Shown here: positions 1 to 7,800 of the stretch, piece after piece
Layout of the letters: every line of letters begins with the position of its first letter
Position numbering within the stretch: position 1 is the stretch's first letter
NCBI GenBank assembly: GCA_003133325.1
Contig: PKXA01000065.1
Location: forward strand, 1 to 33,399
Length of the DNA stretch: 33,399 nt
Origin: Acidimicrobiaceae bacterium
GTDB lineage: Bacteria; Actinomycetota; Acidimicrobiia; Acidimicrobiales; RAAP-2
Reading direction: 5' to 3'
Made by a program: the position numbers and the translations under genes
Notes under the pieces: model-generated
The model's input: only the letters and a program-made list of their open reading frames with translations
Database searches by the model: none
Told to the model about the DNA's origin: nothing

Positions 1-409
1 TGCGGGCCGGGGCCTTCTTTGCGGTGGGCCGGCGGTCGTTGGTGGCCACCGGCTCCTTGCGTTCCTCGGCTTGCTTGGCCAAGAGGTCCGACGAGGTAGG
101 CCAGACGCCTCGAGCGAGGCGGGGAGCCGTCGATGGTGTCATCACGGTGTCACGGAACGCCTTCATCGCCGTGGCCTTCGCCACCGTCTTGGCCTTGATC
201 TTGACGGGCTCGCCCGTTTGGGGATTGCGACCGATGCGAGCGGCCCGGTTGATCTTGGTGAACTTGGCGAATCCCTGGATGATGACGGGCTCGCCCTTGG
301 AGACGACAGCGGTGACGACGTCGGTCAGGCCGGCGAGAACCGACTCGACGTCTTTCACGTCCTGAGCGGCCTGGGCGGCGACGGCGCGAATCAGTTCTCG
401 ACGATTCAT
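1..409 (-). CDS. HU-family DNA-binding protein with C-terminal extension (3' end outside the window)
   Basis: Histone-like HU protein that bends and compacts DNA as a dimer. The minus-strand frame starts at ATG 409 behind a good ribosome site (GAAAGGAAAC, about 411-422) and runs off the left edge after 136 codons. It opens MNRRELIRAVA and keeps the HU core: a helical N-terminal half, then the beta-arm segment with a GRNPQTGEPVKI motif matching the GRNP-TGE signature of the family. A normal HU ends near residue 90; this one continues into a tail rich in Lys, Arg, Pro and Ala, as in the two-part HupB proteins of Actinobacteria. The family call is firm from the arm motif. Whether it is chromosomal or element-borne cannot be decided. 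It is separated from the next gene by about 390 bases. Confidence 0.88.
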   Translation of the reverse strand, partial: MNRRELIRAVAAQAAQDVKDVESVLAGLTDVVTAVVSKGEPVIIQGFAKFTKINRAARIGRNPQTGEPVKIKAKTVAKATAMKAFRDTVMTPSTAPRLARGVWPTSSDLLAKQAEERKEPVATNDRRPTAKKAPAR

Positions 410-799
410 CAGTTTCCTTTCGGTGCACGTGTGATGGAATGGGAACCATACCCGGGTATCAGGCGAACCCGAAACCATCGACTCCAGTACGGCCGAGCCA
501 ACCTGAGGAGCTGGCAGAGGGCTACCCGTAGCTGATCGCTCCCCTCGGCTCGACACTCGCCTCGCTCCGTGTCCCCGGGACCGGTTGATGATGATGGCAG
601 CATCTCGAACCCCCCTTTGACGATCCTCCTGTCGCTTGCGAAGTGCCTTCGGCGCGTCCCGATAGACGATCGGCTTGAGACTCGGACAATTGGTGCGGGC
701 CTTTGGACACAGGCGATCACTTGCCGATACATTCGGAAACACCCTGACGTTTCGCCCGCGAGGTCGCGGTGTTCCTTTGGCATGGATGGTGCAGTTCAG
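410..799. other. Intergenic region upstream of the HU gene, with a 12-bp palindrome
   Basis: No convincing gene is seen in these 390 bases. The reading frames that cross it have poor codon use and no ribosome sites. A perfect palindrome ATACCCGGGTAT lies at 448-459, about 40 bases upstream of the HU start, where a repressor or autoregulatory site would be expected; this placement is the only support for a regulatory role. No clear terminator for the SEFIR gene was recognised. Confidence 0.4.
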
Positions 800-1999
800 C
801 TAGAGCGGATGCTCGCGAGAGAGGTCTTGAAGCACAAAGGATAAGAGTCCTGCATATAGTGCCCCTAACGGTTCGTCTCGGTCGACATCAAAGATGTCTG
901 GATGGACGCTGTCAACCGCTAGAAACCCAAGCATGTTCATGATTTCCGGATCGCGATGAGAGCGCCGTACGATCGGCCACACCATTGCAGCCGCGTAGGC
1001 GGGCTCCATCGGGGCGAAATATGGGTTGGAATAGGTTCCCTCCTTTAGGTTGTTGTTCACGTACACGGTGAGCCGGCGTAGAAACACTTCGTTGAGGTCT
1101 CTTACGCGAAAGAGTCTTTCGCTCTTCGGGGCCCGAGGATCGTTAGGGGCACTCGTGGCTATGGGCCTCACAGTTAGGCACGCTTCCTCCACAGGCACGA
1201 TATCAGCGCTTCCATTGGACGCCTCGAGGCCATAGATCGTTACTCGGCAACGGGCCCCCACTCGAAGAGACAGTCCGGAAGCGAACGCCTGAAGGGACTC
1301 CCTCAGATGTAGCAGGGCCTCGTCTAGCGGCGAACCTGCCTGCACAGCCTCACTTGCGCGAATCGCAGCATCGGCCGCAAATGAAAGTTTCGATCCAAAA
1401 TCTGCGCTCTTGATCGCGTTGCTCACACCAAGCTGTCGCATCTCGCGAATGCCCTCAAAGTTCGCTTTGAGAGCCGGCGCCAATGGGAACGCCGGCCGCA
1501 CTCCCAATGGCGCCGGTGAGACCTCTGGTTCATCGAGGATGTGGCGCAGAAGGGGCTCCAGCCCTCTTCGGCTCTCAACGTCGATGCTGTAATGGGTCGT
1601 TGACCGAAGGAAGTATGGGATGTGACTCTGGTCCTTCGGATCCAACACAACCGGAACAAATCTTCTAGTGTCTTCCTCGTAGGATTGCTGGGTGATAATT
1701 GCGCCCTCCCATCGGACCCCTAATCCGCTTCCAGGCGATTCTCGCCCGAGGAGGCGACGTTCGTACGCCTCGCTGCAAACGACAAGGACGAAGTCGGCAG
1801 CATCAATCTCATCGTGCATCCACGCTGGCCATGAAGTCGGGGGCGGAACCTCGGAATAGCGGTCAATCCTTGCGTCAACTCCGAAGCTGCGTAGGGTCTC
1901 TGCGAGCTCGAGAACTCGGTCACGGTGGTGCTCACTCTCATGGGTGTAGCTAACGAACACTCGAGGACTTGGTACTCCCTCAAGGACATTGTCGGCCAT
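800..1999 (-). CDS. SEFIR (TIR-like) domain protein with a C-terminal GAF-like region
   Basis: Probable stress or anti-phage effector. The N-terminus carries a SEFIR domain, the bacterial relative of TIR and IL-17-receptor domains: RVFVSYTHESEHH, then a long helix, ARIDRYSEVPP, WPAWMHDEIDAADFVLVVCS and VRWEGAIITQQSY, the usual order of family motifs. The second half (roughly residues 240-395) ends in a pattern resembling a GAF sensor fold, with AAMVWPIVRR and MNMLGFLAVDSVHPDIFD. SEFIR proteins are known as single-gene abortive-infection systems and related TIR domains hydrolyse NAD, but activity here is inferred. ATG 1999 is chosen because AAGGG stands 12 bases upstream and the domain starts a dozen residues later; the frame is open to an in-frame ATG at 2062. 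It stands alone next to an IS110 element. Confidence 0.82.
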   Translation of the reverse strand: MADNVLEGVPSPRVFVSYTHESEHHRDRVLELAETLRSFGVDARIDRYSEVPPPTSWPAWMHDEIDAADFVLVVCSEAYERRLLGRESPGSGLGVRWEGAIITQQSYEEDTRRFVPVVLDPKDQSHIPYFLRSTTHYSIDVESRRGLEPLLRHILDEPEVSPAPLGVRPAFPLAPALKANFEGIREMRQLGVSNAIKSADFGSKLSFAADAAIRASEAVQAGSPLDEALLHLRESLQAFASGLSLRVGARCRVTIYGLEASNGSADIVPVEEACLTVRPIATSAPNDPRAPKSERLFRVRDLNEVFLRRLTVYVNNNLKEGTYSNPYFAPMEPAYAAAMVWPIVRRSHRDPEIMNMLGFLAVDSVHPDIFDVDRDEPLGALYAGLLSFVLQDLSREHPL

Positions 2000-2062
2000 G
2001 CGTACATAATGCCCTTTTGGAGACTGCGCCGTATCTATCGGGCAATCCACCTCTCTGAACAT

Positions 2063-2641
2063 CGCCGCGCGCTGAACGCGTCCCGCAAGACGAACCCCCT
2101 CCGACCAACATTCCAGCTCGAGCCCACGCCAGCCCGGTGAGCGTGACTGCCGTTCCCGTAAGACCCGCCCGCAGACGATTTTCGCAGCGGGGCGTCATAC
2201 GGGGCAGGGTCATGCTGAGACGTGGCCCGCTTCTGAAGGGCTGCCCTTCGAATCCACGTAGCAGTCGTGTTTACATGAGCTGGCATTCATCGGGAGTCAC
2301 GCCCAGACACCGGGCGCCGCTCTCGCCCGCACAGATCATTCCACCTGGCGCGCCGGCACCGGCGAGTTTGACAGTGGCTATCGAGTACAAATCGACGGTT
2401 CCCGCAACGCTCGCTCCGTCTCTGGACCCGCGCCGACAGCGTCCCCGGCGCACATAACGCGCGCACCAAACGTTCCCGACTGCTTACTCACTCGCAGAGA
2501 CGCATAATGACTCCATCCACGGCCCACGAGCTGGCTCTCCACGCACTCCGAACCGGCAGGGAGTATGGAGATGACGATGATCGCACAGAGATCCACCAGT
2601 TCATCGGTGGGGGAAAGTACGGTCGATGTCACCTGGTTTCC
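2063..2641. other. Region without a recognised gene between the SEFIR gene and the IS110 region
   Basis: Short overlapping frames exist on both strands but none has a ribosome site or a recognisable product. A plus-strand frame starting at 2507 has plausible composition for about 65 codons and then runs into the IS110 left end, so it may be a remnant of an interrupted gene; this is weak. A sequence like a tRNA T-loop (TTCGAATCC, about 2247-2255) has no matching acceptor or anticodon arms. Confidence 0.35.
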
Positions 2642-2700
2642 GGCCTGACTCACGAATCGGCTGACGGTCAGCCTGTCCTCATAACGATCTGTCGGCCGCT
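2642..2700 (+). repeat. Left copy of a ~60-base imperfect direct repeat flanking the IS110 transposase
   Basis: Matches 3886-3945 over its whole length with about three quarters of positions identical. Shared blocks are GGCCTG, CGGCTGACG and ACGATCTG, followed by C-CG-CC-CT, in the same order and spacing apart from one single-base gap. Both copies end in CT. It could be the leftover right end of a second, related IS110 copy lying directly upstream, or a duplicated target region. Confidence 0.6.
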
Positions 2701-2826
2701 ACCAGGCTTCAGTGGCACAAGCCGAACTTCGGGTGCGGCGGATCGCCCTGCACCAACAGGGAGATCGCACCGGCGTCGCACACCTGGTGCGCCGCGTGCC
2801 ACCCCTTGACCAAAGCGAAGGAAGGG
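2701..2826 (+). ncRNA. Candidate bridge RNA region of the IS110 element
   Basis: IS110-group elements encode a structured guide (bridge) RNA in the untranslated stretch ahead of the transposase, with internal loops pairing to donor and target DNA. This stretch is unusually long for a leader and can fold. CCCTG (2746-2750) pairs with CAGGG (2757-2761) around loop CACCAA, and GATC (2741-2744) with GATC (2763-2766) extends the stem across one mismatch. Just upstream GGCTGAC (2659-2665) and GTCAGCC (2667-2673) form another hairpin-capable repeat. The RNA is inferred from family knowledge and foldability; its ends are guesses. Confidence 0.42.
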
Positions 2827-2832
2827 ATGACC

Positions 2833-3870
2833 ATGACCACTGTAGATCTCGCGCGCCCCATCACGGGCGGTGTGGATACCCACCTCGATTCGAACGTGGC
2901 AGCAGCACTCGATCCGATCGGTGGCCTGCTCGGTGTGGCGGAGTTCGGAACCACCCGGGCCGGCCACGCCGAGCTGCTCGGCTTCCTCAATGGGTTCGGC
3001 CCGGTGACCCGTGTCGGGGTGGAGGGCACGAGTTCCTATGGCACAGGTCTCGCCCGGTTCTTGCGCACCTCGGGTATCGAGGTGGTCGAGGTCGACCGAC
3101 CCAATCGTCAGGCACGCCGCAGAACGGGCAAGTCCGACCCCGTCGATGCGATCGAGGCAGCTCGTGCCGCTCTGTCGGGCCGGGCCCAAGGGGCAGGCAA
3201 GACCAAAGACGGCAACGTCGAGGCGATCAGGGCGCTGATGGTCGCCAAGCGCTCCGCCCGCTCCACCAAGATCATGACCCTCAACCAGATCCGCCATCTG
3301 GGCTTCACCGCTCCAGAGGAGCTCAGAGAGCGTCTGAAAGGCGTTTCACGCCAGCACCTGGCGACAACCGCTGCCGGGCTCCGGCCCCGGGTGGGATCCG
3401 ATCCGGTCCTCTTTGCCACCAAGACCGCCCTCTCGATGCTCGGTCGACGGGTGCTCGACTTGGACGAGGAGAAAGAGCGCCTCGATCGTCTGCTCGCTGA
3501 CCTGGTCAAGGCGACTGCACCATCGCTCCTCGAGGTGTTCGGCGTCGGCATCGACGTGGCGGCCACACTGCTCACCACCGTCGGGGACAACGCGGGCCGG
3601 ATCCGTTCGGAGGCAGCCTTTGCCCATCTCTGCGGGGTGGCTCCCATCCCTGCCTCGTCGGGCAAAGTGAACCGGGTCCGGTTGAACCGAGGGGGCGACC
3701 GCCAGGCCAACTCGGCTCTTTGGACAGTGGTGATCACCCGGGTGGGCAACGACCCACGCACCCAGGCCTACGTCGAGCGACGTTTGAAAGAAGGCCGATC
3801 GAAGGGCGAGATCATCCGCGTCCTCAAGCGCTACGTCGCCCGTGAGGTCTATCGCCACCTGCCGCTCTAG
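2833..3870 (+). CDS. IS110-family transposase (DEDD recombinase)
   Basis: RNA-guided recombinase that moves the IS. The N-terminal RuvC-like DEDD domain shows GVDTHLDS (Asp15), VGVEGTSSYG (Glu64) and KSDPVDA (Asp102 and Asp105). The C-terminal Transposase_20 domain shows LLEVFGVGIDVAATLL and then CGVAPIPASSGKVNRVRLNR with the conserved serine region, followed by GGDRQANSALW. At 345 residues it is of normal family length and has no internal stop, so it may be active. ATG 2833 is preferred because GGAAGG lies 7 bases upstream; ATG 2827 and 2806 are in frame. The gene ends only a few bases before an inverted repeat. Confidence 0.93.
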   Translation: MTTVDLARPITGGVDTHLDSNVAAALDPIGGLLGVAEFGTTRAGHAELLGFLNGFGPVTRVGVEGTSSYGTGLARFLRTSGIEVVEVDRPNRQARRRTGKSDPVDAIEAARAALSGRAQGAGKTKDGNVEAIRALMVAKRSARSTKIMTLNQIRHLGFTAPEELRERLKGVSRQHLATTAAGLRPRVGSDPVLFATKTALSMLGRRVLDLDEEKERLDRLLADLVKATAPSLLEVFGVGIDVAATLLTTVGDNAGRIRSEAAFAHLCGVAPIPASSGKVNRVRLNRGGDRQANSALWTVVITRVGNDPRTQAYVERRLKEGRSKGEIIRVLKRYVAREVYRHLPL

Positions 3871-3885
3871 CTCATGTGGGACAGA

Positions 3886-3945
3886 GGCCTGGCCCGAGAA
3901 CCGGCTGACGCCATGAGCTGTCTTCAGAACGATCTGCCGACCTCT
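3886..3945 (+). repeat. Right copy of the ~60-base direct repeat flanking the IS110 transposase
   Basis: Partner of 2642-2700. It starts 15 bases after the transposase stop and overlaps the inverted repeat GTGGGACAGAGG (3876-3887) / CCTCTGTCCCAC (3941-3952), whose arms are perfect and 53 bases apart. The inverted repeat could make a long hairpin at the 3' end of the transposase message or mark the right end of the element. Confidence 0.6.
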
Positions 3946-4073
3946 GTCCCACCCCATCTCCATCGTCGCTCTGCGGCCAGGTCTGTGGCCTTGTAAGAGC
4001 TTGCCCTCCCAAGTGGCTCATCCCTGTCCTGCCTTGTCCCAGCCGCCGGCGGCAATCACCACCAAAGGACACC

Positions 4074-4292
4074 ATGACTATCCATCTGCTGGCTCGTGTC
4101 GCCATCAACACCATCGACGCCATGGAGATCACCGAAGTCCTCGAATACGCCCTCGAACGTCTGGAAATCGTCGTCGGCCATGGCTTCACCATGCTCGTCT
4201 TCGAGCAACCTGATGTCTACGGGATCGACGATCTCCGAGCCGATGTCAATCGCCTCATCTCGAATCTCAACGAGGCCAAATTTGCCTCTTGA
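4074..4292 (+). CDS. Small protein of unknown function (72 residues)
   Basis: Not recognised. Translation is supported by AAAGGA six bases ahead of ATG 4074 and by regular codon use with C or G in third positions. The protein is acidic and mostly helical in appearance: MTIHLLARVAINTIDAMEI, then a helix with EVLEYALERLEIVV and a C-terminal DDLRADVNRLISNLNEAKF that looks like a short amphipathic helix. No Cys or membrane segment. It stands alone between the IS110 element and the end of the conjugation operon. It could be the surviving start of a longer gene, since the roughly 400 bases after it are featureless. Confidence 0.55.
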   Translation: MTIHLLARVAINTIDAMEITEVLEYALERLEIVVGHGFTMLVFEQPDVYGIDDLRADVNRLISNLNEAKFAS

Positions 4293-4702
4293 CAAACGTA
4301 GGAGCATCGTTCTGCGAGATCGCTTGCGCTGCCACCGATTCGTTCATCTGGTCCATATCGACGGTCACGCGGGCAAGGGCCGAGCCCTGGCTGACTTTTC
4401 GTCGACCTCTAACCGAGAGGAACGTCTGGTGGGATGCCGGTCTGGGTGGCGAACAAGCGAGGGGCTGGCAGAGTCGCGCCCACCACAGCGGTGCACCAGA
4501 GCGAGCCCGACATGAGGGTCCCCCGCGTGGCCACCGCATCAATCGTAATGTTCCGTGCGAGCGAACTGCGGATCAGCTATCTCTCGATCGTCACCAATAG
4601 CCGGGACGACGCGAGATGCATGCGCGTGGCATGTAGCCCGTTGGCTCCGGCTCATGCGGACCAGCGCTTCATTTGCTGTTCGACCAACGGTATGGATCCG
4701 GG
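4293..4702. other. Intergenic region downstream of the conjugation operon
   Basis: No frame in these 410 bases has a ribosome site together with convincing codon use, and nothing recognisable is encoded on either strand. It holds the convergent 3' ends of the small gene at 4074 and the long minus-strand operon. A transcription terminator would be expected but no strong stem followed by a T-run was seen. Confidence 0.4.
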
Positions 4703-4835
4703 CTACCGGCCGAGATCGGACGGAGACAGGGACGCCGCTCGCCCGTGGTGCCGTGTCAACGAGACGTCGGTAGCCCGCGCCGTGACAAGGGCATCCCCGA
4801 TTGAAGTCGGAAACGCAGTGACCATCGAGTTAGCT
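4703..4835 (-). repeat. Shared 3'-terminal gene segment, copy 1 (TAFPTSI...DLGR tail of the giant protein)
   Basis: The last roughly 40 codons run from TAFPTSIGDAL to DLGR-stop and match the end of the coiled-coil gene at 10291 (TAFPTSIDEAL to ELGR-stop). In the TAFPTSI block most differing bases are at third codon positions, so conservation looks protein-driven. The final bases (CTCGG, one variable base, then CGGTAG) are nearly identical in DNA as well. Confidence 0.65.
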
Positions 4836-7800
4836 ACCTCATGGTCACTACAGTCGGGTCCTTCGGCTCGGCTTTCTTCCTCGGAATCTGAAACCTTCGT
4901 CGACCCTGCGTCCGTCTCCGGAGCCGGCTTGGGTGTCAAGGCTTCGGTGATCTCGGCTTGCCGGTTCCGCAGGGCAGCGAGTCGGGGCATCTGGTCGAAC
5001 GGCCGGCCGATCATCGCGCTGGCCTGCTCGGCGTTTGCTATGGCGGAGCCAAGTTCCCGTGCGTCGCCGGTCAACCGCTCTTCAAGATCCCCGAGCCGGT
5101 TGGTGAGCCTGCTCACGAGACCCACGGGATGTTCGCGCTCGATATCCGCAGCGGCGATCACAGTCGGGTGGAGCGGGGCATCGGGGAAGCAGAGATGCAG
5201 TTCGTCCTCCCCGATTTCGCCCCGAACGGTGATCGCGAGGTCGAGCCCGGCTAGGTTCCCGATGCCGATGGTCTCCCCGTGCCGATATCGGGCATCGACG
5301 AGTGCGGCTTTGATGCGGTCGCCGGCATCGGTGCGCTTCTCACAAGTAACACCCGTGATGGTGGCTCGGAAGGCGTCGCCGGAGATGTCCGTTCGGAGCG
5401 CCAGTGCTCGTTCGATCTTGGCCATATCGCGTTCGAGGCGGTTGATGGTGGGACCGGAACTGGCGATGGTCTTGGACAGGCGGCGCTGTTCGCCTGCGTG
5501 GGCCGATGCCATGCGTTCGAGCTTCGCCACCTCGGAATCCACACCTGCCTTCTCCATAATGAGCGGATTGCCGGTGGCAAGCGCCTTTACCTCGCCGTAG
5601 CTAAGTGACTGCTCGCCGACGTCGTCCAGCTGGCGGGCAAGGGTTGCGTCTCCCCGGGTGACCTGGGCGATGAAGCCGGCCTTGCGCTCGACGGTGCCCC
5701 ACATGAAGACGTCGAAGCTGGACTCGGTGACGTAGCGGAGGACTTCTACGTCTCGGTTGAGGTTCCCCTGGCGGAGGATGCGACCTTCCCGTTGCTCGAT
5801 GTCGGCCGGCCTCCAGGGGCAGTCCACATGGTGGAGGGCGACTGCACGGGCCTGCACGTTGGTTCCCACACCCATCTTCTCTGTCGATCCGATCAATACC
5901 CCAACCAATCCCGATCGACATTGCGCGAACAGTTCGGCCTTCTCCCGGTCGTTCTTCGCGTCGTGCATGAATCGGACGGCCTCGGCCGACACGCCGCGGT
6001 CGATGAGTTGGGACTTCAGCTCGTCGTAGACGTTCCACTCCCGTCGGGGGGTGCCGATGTCGCAGAACACCAACTGGAGTGCCCCGCGGCGCGTACCCTG
6101 CTCTGGGTACTGACGGTCTTTGTTGTCGACCCAGATGCGACTGATCCGTTCCGCCGCCGCGCCGATCTTCCCGCCGTTGGGGTCAGGGTGTAGCCCGACG
6201 AGGCGGAGGTCGAGGGCGGCCTTTCGACCGTCGCCGGTCACTTTCAACATGTTGTCCTCTTCCGGCCGTACGGCACCGCGGGAGACGGCTTCCGACCGAG
6301 CGACCAGGCTCTCCACATAGGTGATGAGGCGATCGGAGGGTGGAACCACCACCACCTCGGCACGGCCGCCAAGGAGATTCGGCGTCGGAAGGGCGAGCTG
6401 CTCGGCAGTCCTGATGTCGGCCACCTCGGAGAACATCGAGACCAGTTCGGGGACGTTGGCGAACCGGGCGAAGCGGTCCTTCATCCGGTAGCTGCCACCG
6501 TCAGGGGCAAGCTCCAGATTGGTCACCGTCCTCCCGAAGTTCGCAGCCCAGGCATCGAAGGTGGCAATACCGGCTGCTGCCAGGGCATCGGGCTGCAGGT
6601 AGCGCTGCATGACATAGAGCTCGGAGATGGAGTTGGCTACGAACGTGGCCGTGGCGAATGTGGCAACCCGGTCACCGTGACGCTCCCGTAGAACCCGCAG
6701 CTTGAGTTCGATGTCCATGGCACGCTTCGATCCTGAGCCGCCCACGCCCTGGATGCGGGTGGGGAAGGCCAGGTTCTTCGCCACATGGGCCTCGTCCAAG
6801 AAGATGTAGTCGACCCCGGTCTCCTCGAATGTCACCCCGTCGAGTCGCCGTCCGTCCTCTCGGGACTCCTTGATCCGCTCCTCCATCCGGATGATGGCGG
6901 CTTCCAGCTTCTTCACGCTGAGTCCGTGTTCCGCAGTCGACTGGGCCTGGGCAGTCCGGTAGGCGGCGACCTGGGAGTCGAGATAGTCCGTTTCGGCCTC
7001 CTTGGAGACAGGGATCCGCACGAAGGCGTCGTGGGTGATGACGACGGCGTCCCAGTCTCCGGTGGCACATCTGGCCACGAACTCTTTTCGGGCATCGGCG
7101 GCGGTGGCGTCCCTCGTCGCCACCAGGACGTTTGCCAACGGGTAGGCCTGGATGAACTCGGCGCTGAACTGTTCGAGCATGTGGTTCGGGACGACATAGG
7201 CGGGCTTGGAGACGAGCCCGAGGCGCTTCATCTCCATTCCGGCGATCGCCATGGTGGCGGTCTTGCCTGCACCGACCGCATGTCCCAGCAGCACGGCCGG
7301 CTCCTGCACCGATCGCCACGCCGCATCCAGCTGGTGTTGGTGCGGCCGGAACGCGGACGACAAACCGGGCAGCGACTGATGGCTACCGTCCCAGGTGGGG
7401 AGGACAACCGAGTTGAACAGCTCGTTGTACCGGCCGGCCAACCGTTCGGCCCGGTGTTCGTCCTCCCAGATCCATGCAGCGAAGCGGTCGGAGAGGACCT
7501 GTTGCTTCTCCCTGGCCAGGAGCGTCGCCTCCGGATTGAACACCCGTCCGCCGTCCCCGTCGGGGTCGTAGACGACGGCCGAGGTCTGATTGAGCGATTT
7601 GGTGAGCAGGTTCACGGCATCGAGCCGGTCGGTACCCCAGGCGGACGTCATGGTCACGCTCTGCTTCTGCCAGGTCGGCACGGCGATGGTCCAAGTCGCC
7701 GTGACTTCGATGTGCTCGACGGCTACCTGGCTGGCACCAAGGGCCTCGCGGACGAACGCGGCCACGTCGGTGGGCTCGACCCAGGTGGCTCCGGGCCGGG

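Larger units (their letters stand above)
2701..3952 (+). mobile_element. IS110-family insertion sequence (approximate limits)
   Basis: The element is defined by its DEDD transposase gene and long untranslated flanks. IS110 elements have no conventional terminal inverted repeats and make no target duplication, so the ends cannot be fixed by inspection. The left limit is set just after an imperfect roughly 60-base sequence (2642-2700) that recurs directly repeated at 3886-3945 beyond the transposase. The right limit is placed after a perfect 12-bp inverted repeat (3876-3887 with 3941-3952). Confidence 0.6.

Noticed and set aside
2240-2265. tRNA-like T-loop sequence
   Set aside because: No acceptor, D or anticodon arms could be paired around it.
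2507-2809. Plus-strand frame running into the IS110 left end
   Set aside because: No ribosome site, no family, and the second half is in the IS leader; perhaps a gene remnant but not supportable.
3876-3952. Inverted repeat after the IS110 transposase as a Rho-independent terminator
   Set aside because: Arms are 53 bases apart and no T-run follows; more likely part of the IS right end.
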